Origin: Massilia sp. ST3
GTDB taxonomy: Bacteria; Pseudomonadota; Gammaproteobacteria; Burkholderiales; Burkholderiaceae_D
NCBI RefSeq assembly: GCF_018119405.1
Contig: NZ_JAGPWC010000015.1
Span: 1 to 64,000, forward strand
DNA: 64,000 nt
Reading direction: 5' to 3'
Shown here: one piece after another, positions 50,896 to 60,827 of the stretch
Numbering within the stretch: the stretch's first letter is position 1
Layout of the letters: each line of letters starts with the position of its first letter
Position numbers and translations under genes: made by a program
The notes under the pieces: model-generated
Seen by the model: the letters and a program-made list of their open reading frames with translations, nothing else
Databases searched by the model: none
Told to the model about the DNA's origin: nothing

Positions 50896-53322
50896 ATGCA
50901 ATTCTCCGAAAACTGGCTCCGTTCCATGGTCGACCCGAAGATGAATTCGGACGAACTGTCGCACCTGCTCACCATGTCCGGCCTGGAAGTGGAAGAAGTC
51001 GAAGCGGTCGCGCCCCCGTTCTCGAACGTGGTGGTGGCCGAAGTCAAGGAAGTGGCCAAGCATCCGGATGCGGACCGCCTCAACGTCTGCCAGGTGGACG
51101 TCGGCACCGGCACCCTGCTGAACATCGTGTGCGGCGCGCCCAATGTGCGCGCCGGCATGAAGGCGATCTGCGCCAAGGCCGGCGCCGTGCTGCCGCCGGG
51201 CGCGGACGGCAAGCCTTTCGAGATCAAGGTCGGTAAGCTCCGCGGCGTCGAGTCGCAGGGCATGATGTGCTCGGCCAAGGAACTGAAAATCTCGGAAGAG
51301 AGCAGCGGCCTGATGGAACTGCCGGCCGACGCGCCGGTCGGGACCAACATCCGCGACTATCTGGGCCTGAACGACCTGAAGTTCACCATCAAGCTGACCC
51401 CGAACAAGGCGGACTGCCTGTCGGTGCTGGGCGTGGCGCGCGAAGTCGCGGCCCTGACCGGCTCGCCGCTGCACCTGCCGACCACCCGCCAGGTGCCGGT
51501 CACCAGCGACGAGAAGCTGCCGGTGAAGGTCTCGGCGCCGGACCTGTGCGGCCGCTTCGCCGGCCGCGTGATCCGCGGCCTGAACGCGCGCGCCGCCACC
51601 CCCGAGTGGATGAAGCGCCGCCTGGAACGCAGCGGCCAGCGCTCGGTATCAAGCCTGGTCGACATCTCGAACTACGTCATGCTGGAAGTCGGCCGTCCCT
51701 CGCACGTGTTCGACCTGGCCAAGATCCACGGCGGCCTGGACGTGCGCTGGGGCCGGAAGGGCGAATCGCTCAAGCTTCTGAACGGCAATACGATCGAGAT
51801 CGACGACTGGGTCGGCGTGATCGCGGACGACAAAGAGATCGAATCGTTGGCCGGCATCATGGGCGGCGACTCCACCGCCGTGTCCCTCGACACCGCCGAT
51901 ATCTACCTGGAAGCCGCATTCTGGTGGCCGAACGCCATCCAGGGCCGCGCGCGCCGCTACAACTTCTCGACCGATGCGGCGCACCGCTTCGAGCGCGGCG
52001 TCGACTACGCGACCATCCCCGAGCACATCGAGCGCATCACCGCGCTGATCGTCGAGATCTGCGGCACCGCCGAGACCAAGGTCGGACCGCTGGACGACCA
52101 GGTCGTCAACCTGCCGCAGCCCAAGGCCGTGACGATGCGCACCGCGCGCGCCGCCAAGGTGATCGGCGTGCCGCTCACCGACGAGACCGTGGCCGACATC
52201 TTCACCCGCCTGGCGCTGCCGTTCAGCTTCGACCAGGGCGTCTTCAGCGTGACCGCGCCGAGCTACCGCTTCGACATCGAGATCGAGGAAGACCTGATCG
52301 AGGAAGTCGCGCGCGTCTACGGCTTCGAGAACATCCCGGCGCTGCCCCCGGTCGCGCCGAGCGCGATGCTGATCGAGCCGGAGAACACCCGCTCGCTGTT
52401 CGCGATCCGCCACCAGCTGGCCGACCTGGGCTACCAGGAAGTGGTCAACATGAGCTTCGTGGAAGCCCAGTGGGAGCAGGACTTCGCCGCGAACGCCGAG
52501 CCGATCCGTCTGCAGAACCCGATCGCCAGCCAGATGAGCGTGATGCGCTCGAACCTGATCGGCAGCCTGGTCGCCAACGTGCGCTACAACGTCAACCGCA
52601 AGGCCGGCCGCGTGCGTGCCTTCGAGGTGGGCGCCGTGTTCCACCGTAACCCCGCCGCCGCCGACGGTCCGCTGGCCATCGCCGGCTTCGACCAGCCCAA
52701 GCGCGTCGCCGCCATCGCCTACGGTCCGGCCGTGGACGAGCAGTGGGGCGAGAAGACCCGCGCCGTCGACTTCTTCGATGTGAAGGCCGACCTCGAGGCG
52801 CTGTTCGCCCCGGCCGTGCTGCGCTTCGTGAAGGGCGAGCATCCGGCGCTGCATCCGGGCCGTTCCGCTTTCGTGGAACTGGACGGCCAGCGCATCGGCT
52901 TCATCGGCGAGCTGCATCCGCGCTGGCTGCAGAAGTACGACCTGCCGCAAGCCCCGGTGCTGTTCGAGGTCGACGCCGAAGCGCTGCGCCGCCGCGCCGT
53001 GCCGAGCTATGCCGAGATCTCCAAGTTCCCGGGGGCGACGCGCGACCTGGCGCTGGTGCTGAAGCAGGACGTGGCGGCCCAGGACGTGCTCGACGCATTC
53101 CAGGCCGAGCTGGCCTCGAATCCGGCCGGCAAGATCGTGCAAGGTATTGTTTTGTTTGATGAATACCGCGGCAAAGGCCTGGATTCGGATGAAAAAAGCC
53201 TTGCTTTCCGCTTTAGCTTGCAAGATACTCAATCGACGCTGCAGGACGACGCGGTGGACGCCATCATGGCTGCCGTGGCCGATGCCGCAAAGCGCAAGCT
53301 CAACGCGAAACAGCGTGCTTGA
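50896..53322 (+). CDS. pheT: Phenylalanyl-tRNA synthetase beta subunit
   Basis: The 808-residue subunit starts [20 protein letters not shown], followed by an EMAP-like tRNA-binding domain ([20 protein letters not shown]). The editing B3/B4 region has [20 protein letters not shown] and [20 protein letters not shown]5 and an inactive core follow, and the end is an FDX-ACB anticodon domain ([20 protein letters not shown]). The length is normal. ihfA follows, the standard order in proteobacteria. Confidence 0.97.
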   Translation: MQFSENWLRSMVDPKMNSDELSHLLTMSGLEVEEVEAVAPPFSNVVVAEVKEVAKHPDADRLNVCQVDVGTGTLLNIVCGAPNVRAGMKAICAKAGAVLPPGADGKPFEIKVGKLRGVESQGMMCSAKELKISEESSGLMELPADAPVGTNIRDYLGLNDLKFTIKLTPNKADCLSVLGVAREVAALTGSPLHLPTTRQVPVTSDEKLPVKVSAPDLCGRFAGRVIRGLNARAATPEWMKRRLERSGQRSVSSLVDISNYVMLEVGRPSHVFDLAKIHGGLDVRWGRKGESLKLLNGNTIEIDDWVGVIADDKEIESLAGIMGGDSTAVSLDTADIYLEAAFWWPNAIQGRARRYNFSTDAAHRFERGVDYATIPEHIERITALIVEICGTAETKVGPLDDQVVNLPQPKAVTMRTARAAKVIGVPLTDETVADIFTRLALPFSFDQGVFSVTAPSYRFDIEIEEDLIEEVARVYGFENIPALPPVAPSAMLIEPENTRSLFAIRHQLADLGYQEVVNMSFVEAQWEQDFAANAEPIRLQNPIASQMSVMRSNLIGSLVANVRYNVNRKAGRVRAFEVGAVFHRNPAAADGPLAIAGFDQPKRVAAIAYGPAVDEQWGEKTRAVDFFDVKADLEALFAPAVLRFVKGEHPALHPGRSAFVELDGQRIGFIGELHPRWLQKYDLPQAPVLFEVDAEALRRRAVPSYAEISKFPGATRDLALVLKQDVAAQDVLDAFQAELASNPAGKIVQGIVLFDEYRGKGLDSDEKSLAFRFSLQDTQSTLQDDAVDAIMAAVADAAKRKLNAKQRA

Positions 53323-53432
53323 GACATCTCTCCAGAACTCGTTTGACTTGAAGGCAGGGCTTCAAAATTAATAACAACGACGTTGATTCGGCCGTACTCC
53401 AGGAGGCTCTCGCGGCCGACCTGGATCGCGCG

Positions 53433-53801
53433 ATGCACGTGGCGCGGGTGCGGAAGGAACAAGAAAAGGCATTACCGACCTTGACCAAGGCCGAGCTCGC
53501 CGAGCTGCTCTTCGAGCAGGTCGGCCTGAACAAGCGCGAAGCCAAGGACATGGTCGAAACCTTTTTCGATGAGATCCGCAACGCGCTCGAACGTGGCGAG
53601 GCGGTCAAGCTGTCCGGCTTCGGCAATTTCCAGTTGCGCGACAAGCCGCAGCGGCCTGGCCGCAATCCAAAAACCGGGGAAGAGATTCCCATCACGGCGC
53701 GCCGCGTCGTGACTTTCCACGCCAGCCAGAAGCTCAAGGGCATGGTCGAAGAGACCAGTCCCTCGGGTTCGCCATCCGGCTCGCTGGCACGTGCCGCTTG
53801 A
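53433..53801 (+). CDS. ihfA: Integration host factor alpha subunit
   Basis: The 122-residue DNA-bending protein has [60 protein letters not shown] and the DNA-contact arm ([20 protein letters not shown]). It acts with IhfB. The start is uncertain. The conserved part begins at about PTLTKAEL, so ATG 53433 adds about 14 residues. An AGGAGG at about 53401 sits too far upstream, and there is no ATG in frame near it. The C-terminus has an extra Ser/Gly/Pro tail. Confidence 0.92.
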   Translation: MHVARVRKEQEKALPTLTKAELAELLFEQVGLNKREAKDMVETFFDEIRNALERGEAVKLSGFGNFQLRDKPQRPGRNPKTGEEIPITARRVVTFHASQKLKGMVEETSPSGSPSGSLARAA

Positions 53802-53820
53802 ATAGCGGGTGAATGCGCCG

Positions 53821-54231
53821 ATGAACGACCGTCCGAACAAGACCGAGCCGACCCCGCTGCCGCCGATCCCGGCGAAGCGCTACTTCACCATCGGCGAGGT
53901 CAGTGAATTGTGCGGGGTCAAGCCCCACGTCCTGCGTTACTGGGAACAGGAATTTACCCAGCTGAAGCCTGTCAAACGCCGTGGGAACCGACGCTATTAC
54001 CAGCACCACGAAGTCCTCCTGATCCGCCGCATCCGCGAGCTGTTGTACGAGCAGGGCTTCACCATCAGCGGCGCCCGCAATCGCCTCGACAACCGCGCCA
54101 GTGCCCTGGCCGGGGTGGAAGAACAGGACGTGCCGGAAACCGCCGCAGCGGCAGCCGTCGACGTCGAACATCTGCGTGCCGAATTGCTGGGAATTCTCGA
54201 CCTGCTCCAGCACGGCCAGCAGCCGGCCTGA
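53821..54231 (+). CDS. MerR-family regulator next to ihfA
   Basis: The 136-residue protein has the MerR winged-helix domain: RYFTIGEVSELCGVKPHVLR and YWEQEFTQLKPVKRRGNRRY, with HEVLLIRRIRELLYEQGFTI after it. No metal or drug-binding Cys cluster follows; the C-terminus is short and acidic (VDVEHLRAELLGILDLLQHG). This small type sits next to ihfA in many betaproteobacteria. The ligand is unknown. ATG 53821 is preferred, with a GTG four codons earlier possible. Confidence 0.88.
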   Translation: MNDRPNKTEPTPLPPIPAKRYFTIGEVSELCGVKPHVLRYWEQEFTQLKPVKRRGNRRYYQHHEVLLIRRIRELLYEQGFTISGARNRLDNRASALAGVEEQDVPETAAAAAVDVEHLRAELLGILDLLQHGQQPA

Positions 54232-54305
54232 GCTAAACCAAGCCGATGCCGCGCGTGGCAGGACGCCGCGCGAGCTCGACTGCTGCTCAGGCATTCGTGC
54301 GGCTG

Positions 54306-54333
54306 TTGAAGGTCCGCGCCGGAGTGTTAAAAT
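54306..54333 (+). promoter_or_regulatory. Candidate promoter of the response regulator gene
   Basis: TTGAAG (54306-54311) and TAAAAT (54328-54333) are 16 bases apart. The gene starts 90 bases after the -10, leaving a leader of about 85 bases. Confidence 0.55.
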
Positions 54334-54423
54334 GTCACTCGCGGTTATGCTGACTCAACGCATGCAAGCTGGGCGAATGAGAACCCGGTACTTTCCTGCG
54401 CAAGGAAAATTTAAGGGAAGACA

Positions 54424-55056
54424 ATGATACGCGTTGCCATTTGTGACGATCACCAAATAGTTCGAGCAGGTTTCAAACAGATTTTCTCGTCGTCGGGCGA
54501 GTTCGAAGTGGTTGCCGAGGGCGCTACCGGCCGCGAGGCCCTCGACATTGCACGCCGCGAGATCTGCGACGTGCTCCTGCTCGACATCGCGATGCCGGAC
54601 CAGAGCGGCATCGACATCCTGCGCACCATCCGCCAGGGCCAGCCCAACCTGCCGGTGCTGATCCTGTCCGGCTATCCGGCGCAGCAATACGCGCTCAACC
54701 TGTTCAAGATGGGCGCCAACGGCTACCTGAACAAGGAGTGCGAAGCCGACGAACTCAAGACCGCCGTGCGCACCGTCTACCAGGGCCGCCGCTATGTCAG
54801 CTCGACCGTCGGCGAACTGCTGGCCCAGAGCTTCGACCGCGATCCCAACACGGCGCTGCACACCGAGCTGTCGGACCGCGAATTCCAGGTCTTCCTGCGC
54901 CTGGCCAAGGGCGCGACCGTGTCCGATATCGGCAATGCCTTGTCGCTCTCGATCAAGACCGTGTCCACCTACCGTACCCGCATCATGGAAAAGATGGGTC
55001 TGCAGTCGAACAGCGACCTGACCTATTACGCCATGAAGAACAATCTCCTCGATTGA
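54424..55056 (+). CDS. NarL/FixJ-type response regulator
   Basis: The 210-residue protein has a receiver domain (VAICDDHQIVRAGFKQIF; phospho-Asp54 in LLLDIAMPDQSG; Lys in GYLNKECEADEL) and a LuxR helix-turn-helix (LSDREFQVFLRLAKGATVSD; LSIKTVSTYRTRIMEKMGLQ). The GAAG before the ATG is a plausible ribosome-binding site. No sensor kinase is adjacent. Downstream comes the homopolymer tract. Confidence 0.93.
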   Translation: MIRVAICDDHQIVRAGFKQIFSSSGEFEVVAEGATGREALDIARREICDVLLLDIAMPDQSGIDILRTIRQGQPNLPVLILSGYPAQQYALNLFKMGANGYLNKECEADELKTAVRTVYQGRRYVSSTVGELLAQSFDRDPNTALHTELSDREFQVFLRLAKGATVSDIGNALSLSIKTVSTYRTRIMEKMGLQSNSDLTYYAMKNNLLD

Positions 55057-55101
55057 TTCCCTCCGCGCGCGTTCCCCGCGCGCGCATTACCCCATACCGT
55101 A

Positions 55102-55234
<133 letters not shown>

Positions 55235-55254
55235 ACCCTACGTGCGCGGCAACG

Positions 55255-55980
55255 TCAAATGAAGAGCACCTGCGCTCCCTCCGGCAACACCAGCCTGGCC
55301 CGCCCATCAAACGGCTCCTTCCCATCAAACCGCCTGCAATACACCGGCGCATTCACATGATTGCGCCGCGCCTCCGTGATCGGATAACTTGCCAGCAGCC
55401 GCTCCCCATCCACGATATCGACATGCGCCCGCGACGAGGGGCTGCACACTGACAGGCTCAGCTTGCGCGTCATCGCCCAGGTCAGCAGCCGGTGGTGCCA
55501 GGGCACCAGCGGGTCAATGGTGCGGGGAATGTCTTCCAGCAAGCTGCGCACCGCGCCGATGGTCCAGGCGTCGTCGGCCAGGGTCGGCACCAGCACCAGG
55601 TTCACGCGCAGGTCGGAAGGCTTCTTGTTGATCGAAAAGCTGCCGTCCTGCGCCGCGATCTCGTCCTCGACCGGCACCATGTACAGGCCGTGCCTGTCCA
55701 GCTGGACCGGCAGTGAGCGTCCGGCGCCGTCGAGCCAGATCGCCAGGTCGTCGGTGCGTACGCCCGGATGCGCGGGACGCAATTGCACGCCCAGGGCGAC
55801 CCGCCCGGCGAGGTGCTGCCGCACCGCTTTCGCCATTGGATAAAACAGGTCTTTGTAAGGCACCAGGCGCTCGCGCGCCGCCTTCACCTCGACGGTCTGG
55901 ACCGGGGGCGCCTCAAGACCGGCAGCCGCGGCGCTGGCGCAGCACAGGGCGAAGGCAAGGAGTCGGGGAAAGAAAGCCAT
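55255..55980 (-). CDS. Exported protein of unknown function
   Basis: The 241-residue protein has a signal peptide (FFPRLLAFALCCASAAAAG). The mature part is beta-rich with no motif I recognise: VQTVEVKAARERLVPYKDLF, a DUF-like core with DGAGRSLPVQLDRHGLYMVP and a C-terminal segment FDGRARLVLPEGAQVLFI. The gene ends close to the damaged tract at 55.1-55.2 kb, but the frame is intact and ends just beyond it. It is likely periplasmic or outer-membrane associated. Confidence 0.7.
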   Translation of the reverse strand: MAFFPRLLAFALCCASAAAAGLEAPPVQTVEVKAARERLVPYKDLFYPMAKAVRQHLAGRVALGVQLRPAHPGVRTDDLAIWLDGAGRSLPVQLDRHGLYMVPVEDEIAAQDGSFSINKKPSDLRVNLVLVPTLADDAWTIGAVRSLLEDIPRTIDPLVPWHHRLLTWAMTRKLSLSVCSPSSRAHVDIVDGERLLASYPITEARRNHVNAPVYCRRFDGKEPFDGRARLVLPEGAQVLFI

Positions 55981-56053
55981 GCTCGGAAAGGACTGGTCGG
56001 GACCGGGCTATCCTTACATGGCGAACAGGAAATTACAATATATGCATCAATTT

Positions 56054-57637
56054 TCACTCAGCCTGCGTAGCATCCCGGCGCGGCAGCTTCAGGTAAGTGA
56101 GCACTCGCCATAGCCACTCGGCCGGCCCCTGGCTGAAGCGCGCCAGCCACCAGTGGCTGAATACGACCTGGGCCGCGCACAGGGCCAGGGCGACAGCCAC
56201 CTGGGCGGCGCGTCCCATGCCCCACAGCCCCGCGCCATAGCCGTAGAACAGCAGCGACAGGACCACGCTCTGGACCAAGTAGTGGGTGAGCGCCATGCGG
56301 CCGAAGGGAGCGAGGAAGGCGACGGCGGCGCGGGCGCGGCTGTGCAGCAGCAGGACCACCGCCGCCATGTAGCCGAGCGAGGCGGGCAGGGCGCCCAGCA
56401 TCAGCAGGGCGTGGGCGAAGTCGTAGCCTTTGTCGGCAACGCCCGCGGGACGCCCGGTGGCGATCAGGCCGCCAGCCAGGCCGAGCAGCAGGCCGAAGGG
56501 AATACCGAAGGTGGCCAGGCGGCGGAACAGGGGCAGGTGTTCGCGCGCGTTGGCGATCACGCCCGAGCGCACGAACCAGACGCCGACCAGGAACACCCCG
56601 ACCAGCACCACGCCGAAGCCCATTTCGTCGCGCAGGCGTTCGCCCAGCTGGCGCGTGCGCATGGCGACGGCATCGCCATGGCTGCCCCGGGTGAGAACCT
56701 TGCGCTCCTGCGCGCTGCGGCGCACGCGTTCTCCGTGGCGCAGCCGGCGGGCGTCGGCCTCGCTGGCGGTTTCGCCATGCTCGCTGGTGGCGCTCGCCGC
56801 CGACAGCGCCGCCGCCCTGGGCGCGAAATAACGCATGCCGCCGTCGAGGGCGAGCAGGCCGAAGCAAACGACGAAGATCGCAACGCCCGCGCGCAAGGGG
56901 CGGGCGGACGCCGGCTCGCCGTAGCGCCAGGCCAGCAGCCCGAGCACGACCAGCAGCCCGGCCGCCAGCAGCACTTCGCGGATGCCTTCATCCCTGCCGC
57001 CCAGCGCCAGGATCAGGGCGGCCAGCAGCATCAGGACGCCGGGCAGCAGCATTGCTGCCGGAAAGCGCCACCCGCCCGCGCCCTCGCGCAGGTAGAGCGC
57101 GAGCAGGCCGGCGAACACCAGCGGCGTGGCGAGGGCGCTTGCGAGGCGCAGTTCCGGCAGCGCGGACAGGGCGAAGCAGGCGAGGATGGCCGCCAGCAGC
57201 CACTTGCCGCGCGCGAACAGGGCAAGCAGCAGCACCAGGGCGCCGATCGCATAGCTCAGCAGGATGTCGCCGCTCCACAGCAGGATGTGGTGGAGCAGGC
57301 CGAATACGGCCAGCGCGGCGATGCGGCGCAGGTAGGCCGGCAGGAAGGGGCGTCCCGCGGCCGCGGCGCGTTCCAGCATCAGGGCGAAGCCCATGCCGAA
57401 CAGCAGCGAGAACAGGATCCAGAACTTGCCGGTGACCAGGTAATTGACAAGGAAGGCCGCCAGCCAGTCCAGTCCGGCGAGCCCGGGCGGAATGCCTTCC
57501 CCGGCTTCGGCCACGGGGCGGTTGAAGAATTCGACGTTGACGACGCAGATCCCGGCCAGGGCGAAACCGCGCAGGACGTCCAGGACGTCAATGCGCTGTT
57601 GCGGAGGAACAGGGGAAAGGGAAGGGCTTGCCATCAT
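56054..57637 (-). CDS. DUF418-family membrane protein (YeiB type)
   Basis: The 527-residue inner-membrane protein has about ten helices. The N-terminus RIDVLDVLRGFALAGICVVN is the diagnostic DUF418/YeiB opening (acyltransferase-3-like), and the C-terminal domain has FGRMALTHYLVQSVVLSLLF and FSHWWLARFSQGPAEWLWRV. A hydrophilic insert (about 265-320) with many Arg, Glu and Ala is unusual. Function of the family is unknown. Start MMASPSLSP is provisional. Confidence 0.87.
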   Translation of the reverse strand: MMASPSLSPVPPQQRIDVLDVLRGFALAGICVVNVEFFNRPVAEAGEGIPPGLAGLDWLAAFLVNYLVTGKFWILFSLLFGMGFALMLERAAAAGRPFLPAYLRRIAALAVFGLLHHILLWSGDILLSYAIGALVLLLALFARGKWLLAAILACFALSALPELRLASALATPLVFAGLLALYLREGAGGWRFPAAMLLPGVLMLLAALILALGGRDEGIREVLLAAGLLVVLGLLAWRYGEPASARPLRAGVAIFVVCFGLLALDGGMRYFAPRAAALSAASATSEHGETASEADARRLRHGERVRRSAQERKVLTRGSHGDAVAMRTRQLGERLRDEMGFGVVLVGVFLVGVWFVRSGVIANAREHLPLFRRLATFGIPFGLLLGLAGGLIATGRPAGVADKGYDFAHALLMLGALPASLGYMAAVVLLLHSRARAAVAFLAPFGRMALTHYLVQSVVLSLLFYGYGAGLWGMGRAAQVAVALALCAAQVVFSHWWLARFSQGPAEWLWRVLTYLKLPRRDATQAE

Positions 57638-57666
57638 GACAGCTTAACGGCAGGGCGCCCCAAAAC

Positions 57667-57702
57667 AAAAGAGCCGCCAGTGTGAACGGGCGGCTCTTTT
57701 TT
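57667..57702. terminator. Bidirectional terminator between the DUF418 gene and rpmG
   Basis: AAAAGAGCCGCC (57667-57678) and GGCGGCTCTTTT (57689-57700) form a 12-bp stem with A and T runs on both sides. It ends rpmB-rpmG on the minus strand. Confidence 0.92.
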
Positions 57703-57715
57703 GGAACAAGATCGA

Positions 57716-57883
57716 TTACTTGATCTTGGTTTCCTTGTAGATCACGTGCTTACGTGCCTTCGGGTCGAATTTGGTGATTTCCATCTTCGCCGGCATCGTG
57801 CGCTTGTTCTTGGTGGTGGTGTAGAAGTGACCGGTACCTGCGGTCGATTCCAGCTTGATTTTGTCGCGGCCAGTTTTTGCCAT
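57716..57883 (-). CDS. rpmG: Ribosomal protein bL33
   Basis: The 55-residue protein reads [20 protein letters not shown] and then [20 protein letters not shown], ending [15 protein letters not shown]. It has no Cys pairs, so it is the zinc-free form. It lies 13 bases after rpmB and ends at a strong terminator. Confidence 0.96.
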   Translation of the reverse strand: MAKTGRDKIKLESTAGTGHFYTTTKNKRTMPAKMEITKFDPKARKHVIYKETKIK

Positions 57884-57896
57884 GATAGCTCCCTAA

Positions 57897-58133
57897 TTAA
57901 ACTTTTTCGCCACGGGCACGCATGTCGGCCAGCACGGCGTCGATGCCGAGCTTGTCGATCACGCGCAGACCGGCGTTGGACAGACGCAGGGAGACCCAGC
58001 GGTTTTCCGATTCCACGAAGATGCGGCGGTTCTGCAGGTTCGGCAGGAAGCGACGCTTGGTTTTGTTGTTAGCGTGGGAGACGTTGTTGCCAACCATCAC
58101 TCCCTTGCCGGTAACTTGGCAGACACGTGCCAT
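57897..58133 (-). CDS. rpmB: Ribosomal protein bL28
   Basis: The 78-residue protein starts [20 protein letters not shown] and shows [20 protein letters not shown] and [20 protein letters not shown]. Only one Cys is near the N-terminus, so it is a zinc-free type. It forms the usual rpmB-rpmG pair. Confidence 0.96.
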   Translation of the reverse strand: MARVCQVTGKGVMVGNNVSHANNKTKRRFLPNLQNRRIFVESENRWVSLRLSNAGLRVIDKLGIDAVLADMRARGEKV

Positions 58134-58473
58134 AGTGCACTCCTTAATAATGTTCCAGGATTGGAAAAACGAGAGTATAGCGCGAAAAGAGAAGGCAAAT
58201 CAATCACTTGCGAAAAACAAATGTGTCTTGTGATCGTGGCTGAATTTAACAATTGTGGATGAGTGACCTAAGGCCCTGTTTACGCGGTGTAAAGTCGGAG
58301 TCTGTGCCGTCCACCCGCCCCACGACCGTCGTTCCGGCGAAGGCCGGAACCCAAGTTCGTTGCGTTCCACAAACGTCAAACGCTACAGGGGCGCTACTAA
58401 ACCTGGATTCCGGACTACGCCGGAATGACGACTCAGATGGTGCAGGTGACGGTTGATGTAACGGTGCTCCAAG
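58134..58473. other. Intergenic stretch between rpmB and radC
   Basis: The first 130 bases would hold the rpmB promoter (minus strand). A diverged inverted-repeat element occupies 58328-58430. No gene is seen. Confidence 0.5.
58328..58430. repeat. Diverged paired inverted repeat (copy 3)
   Basis: GTCGTTCCGGCGAAGGCCGG (58328-58347) continues to ACCCAAGTT at 58357; the opposite arm CTGGATTCCGGACTACGCCG starts at 58403 and ends GGAATGACG at 58430. The layout (two self-folding arms in inverted order, with CCAAG and GACG ends) is that of copies at 27.3 and 38.7 kb, with TTCCGG in place of CCCCGC. Confidence 0.65.
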
Positions 58474-59145
58474 TTACAACTGCCCACTCTCCGCAAACGA
58501 GTGCACCTGGCTCCCCGCCACCACGAAGTGATCCAGCACCCGGATATCCACCAGCCCCAGCGCCTGCACCAGCGCGGTCGTCAGCCGCAGGTCGGCCTCG
58601 CTCGGATCCGCCACGCCCGACGGGTGGTTGTGCGCCAAAATCACCGCCGCCGCATTGCGCCGCAGCGCCGCCTTGACCACCTCGCGCGGATACACGCTCG
58701 TGTGCGTCAAGGTTCCTCGAAACATTTCCTCACTGTTAATCAAGCGGTTCTTCACGTCCAGGAACAGCACCACGAAGGATTCATGCGCCTGCAGCGCAAA
58801 CTGGTTGCGGAGGTAGTGGCGCACGGCGGAAGGCGAGCACAGCGCCTCGCGTTCGAACTGTTCCGCCACGGCGCGCCGGGCCAGTTCGATCGCCGCCTGC
58901 AGCTGGGCATACTTGGCCGGCCCCAGCCCGTGCAGCTGCCCGAACTCCCTCGAATCCGCATGCAGCAAGCGCTGCAGCGAGCCGAAATGCCCCAGCATGT
59001 CGCGCGCCAGCGCCACCGCGCTCTTGCCCGCCACGCCGACGCGCAGGAAGATCGCGAGCAATTCCACGTCGCTCAATACGCCGGCGCCCGCACGCAGCAG
59101 CCGCTCGCGCGGACGTTCCTGCTCGGGCCAGTCGCAAATTCCCAT
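58474..59145 (-). CDS. radC: RadC-family JAB protein
   Basis: The 223-residue protein has an N-terminal helix-hairpin-helix ([20 protein letters not shown]) and the JAMM metalloprotease-like domain: [20 protein letters not shown] and [20 protein letters not shown] (HxHPSG and Asp). The domain is complete. The name comes from an old repair phenotype that was later reassigned, so the function is uncertain. The gene is alone on this strand and divergent from fkpB. Confidence 0.94.
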   Translation of the reverse strand: MGICDWPEQERPRERLLRAGAGVLSDVELLAIFLRVGVAGKSAVALARDMLGHFGSLQRLLHADSREFGQLHGLGPAKYAQLQAAIELARRAVAEQFEREALCSPSAVRHYLRNQFALQAHESFVVLFLDVKNRLINSEEMFRGTLTHTSVYPREVVKAALRRNAAAVILAHNHPSGVADPSEADLRLTTALVQALGLVDIRVLDHFVVAGSQVHSFAESGQL

Positions 59146-59258
59146 GTAGGTTCCTCGCTGAATTCGTCGCCAAAAAAGAAGGTCGCGGCGGCGTAAGCCC
59201 CGCGCCTGGCTTACAATAGCGGTTTGCCCGAACAGGGTTGCCAGCTACAACAAACAAC

Positions 59259-59711
59259 ATGTCCAACGCTTCTCCCGTCGTCAACGAGTCGTCCTACCTG
59301 ACCCTGCATTACCGTCTGGCCGTTGCCGGCGGCGCCGATATCGTCACCACCTTCAACGGCACGCCGGCCACCCTGATGCTTGGCCAGGGCCAGCTCGCGC
59401 CCTTCCTGGAACAGCGCCTGATCGGCCTGCCGGAAGGCACGCACCAGACTTTCGCGCTGAGCGCGCTCGAGGCCTTCGGCGAGCGCAACCCGGAACTGAT
59501 CCAGGCCGTCTCGAAGACCACCCTGGAACAGAATTCGGTGCCGGGCGCCGACTATGCGGTGGGTGAAGTGGTCGAGTTCAACGCGCCCAAGGGCGGCCGC
59601 TTCGCCGGCGTGCTGCTGGAAATGCGCGACACCTCGGCCGTGTTCGACTTCAACCATCCGCTCGCGGGCCAGCCCCTGCAATTCGAAGTGAAACTGATTT
59701 CGGTGCTCTGA
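59259..59711 (+). CDS. fkpB: FKBP-type peptidyl-prolyl isomerase
   Basis: The 150-residue protein matches the SlpA/FkpB group: SSYLTLHYRLAVAGGADIVT, TPATLMLGQGQLAPFLEQRL and GLPEGTHQTFALSALEAFGE in the IF-domain region. It is cytoplasmic. The adjacency with ispH, 3 bases downstream, is the same as in Escherichia coli and supports the name. Start is MSNASPVVNESSYL. Confidence 0.92.
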   Translation: MSNASPVVNESSYLTLHYRLAVAGGADIVTTFNGTPATLMLGQGQLAPFLEQRLIGLPEGTHQTFALSALEAFGERNPELIQAVSKTTLEQNSVPGADYAVGEVVEFNAPKGGRFAGVLLEMRDTSAVFDFNHPLAGQPLQFEVKLISVL

Positions 59712-59714
59712 TAT

Positions 59715-60662
59715 ATGGAAAATGAAATCCTGCTAGCCCAGCCGCGCGGCTTCTGCGCCGGCGTGGACCGCGCGATCGAGATCGTCGAGCGCGCCCTCAA
59801 ACAGTTCGGCGCGCCGATCTACGTGCGCCACGAGATCGTCCACAACGCCTATGTGGTCGAAGACCTGCGCAACAAGGGTGCGATCTTCATCGAAGAACTG
59901 GACGACGTCCCGGCCGGCAACACCCTGGTGTTCTCGGCCCACGGCGTGTCGAAGGCGGTGCGCGCCGAAGCCGAGGCGCGCGGCCTGAGCATCTTCGACG
60001 CCACCTGCCCGCTGGTGACCAAGGTCCACGTCGAAGTGGCCAAGATGCGCAAGCAGGGCTGCGAGATCATCATGATCGGCCACGACGGCCACCCGGAAGT
60101 CGAAGGCACCATGGGCCAGGCCGAAGAGGGCATGCACCTGGTCGAGACCGTCGAGGACGTCGAGCGCCTGCAGGTGCGCAACCCGGACCAGCTGGCCTAC
60201 GTGTCGCAGACCACGCTGTCGGTCGACGACACCGCCGAGATCATCGCGGCGCTCAAGGCGCGCTTCCCGAACATCATCGAGCCGAAGAAGGGCGACATCT
60301 GCTACGCCACCACCAACCGCCAGGAAGCCGTCAAGTTCCTGGCGCCCCAGGTCGAGGTCGTGATCGTGGTGGGCAGCCCAAACAGCTCGAACTCGAACCG
60401 CCTGCGCGAAGTGGCCGAGAAGAAGGGCACCCCGGCCTACATGGTCGACAACGCCGGCAAGATCGAGCCGGCCTGGATCGAGGGCAAGAAACGCATCGGC
60501 GTGACCGCCGGCGCCTCGGCTCCGGAAGTGCTGGTGCAGGCCGTTATCGACCGCCTCAAGGAACTGGGCGCGGCCAGCGTGCGCGCGCTGGAAGGCGTGG
60601 AAGAACACGTCACCTTCCCGCTGCCGAAGGGCCTGGACGGCGTGCGCGCCGAGACCACGTAA
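59715..60662 (+). CDS. ispH: 4-hydroxy-3-methylbut-2-enyl diphosphate reductase
   Basis: The 315-residue iron-sulfur enzyme makes IPP and DMAPP in the last step of the MEP pathway. The three cluster cysteines are in [32 protein letters not shown] and [15 protein letters not shown]. Also seen are [20 protein letters not shown] and [20 protein letters not shown]. It forms an operon with fkpB and is closed by a rho-independent terminator about 105 bases later. Confidence 0.97.
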   Translation: MENEILLAQPRGFCAGVDRAIEIVERALKQFGAPIYVRHEIVHNAYVVEDLRNKGAIFIEELDDVPAGNTLVFSAHGVSKAVRAEAEARGLSIFDATCPLVTKVHVEVAKMRKQGCEIIMIGHDGHPEVEGTMGQAEEGMHLVETVEDVERLQVRNPDQLAYVSQTTLSVDDTAEIIAALKARFPNIIEPKKGDICYATTNRQEAVKFLAPQVEVVIVVGSPNSSNSNRLREVAEKKGTPAYMVDNAGKIEPAWIEGKKRIGVTAGASAPEVLVQAVIDRLKELGAASVRALEGVEEHVTFPLPKGLDGVRAETT

Positions 60663-60767
60663 AGACGTTATCGACAAACCATCGGGCAATCTCGGCATTT
60701 TCCGGTGCAAGTTTTCCAATAGCCAAGCTATGATGACGGCGTTCGGAAGACGATGACCCACCATGAG

Positions 60768-60801
60768 CGGCACTTCGAGGACACTTGAAGTGCCGTTTTT
60801 T
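60768..60801 (+). terminator. Rho-independent terminator before livH
   Basis: CGGCACTTC (60768-60776) and GAAGTGCCG (60787-60795) form a 9-bp stem, followed by TTTTTT. It lies about 105 bases after ispH and about 27 before livH. Confidence 0.9.
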
Positions 60802-60827
60802 GTTAGATCGAAAGAGGCAGCGAAACG

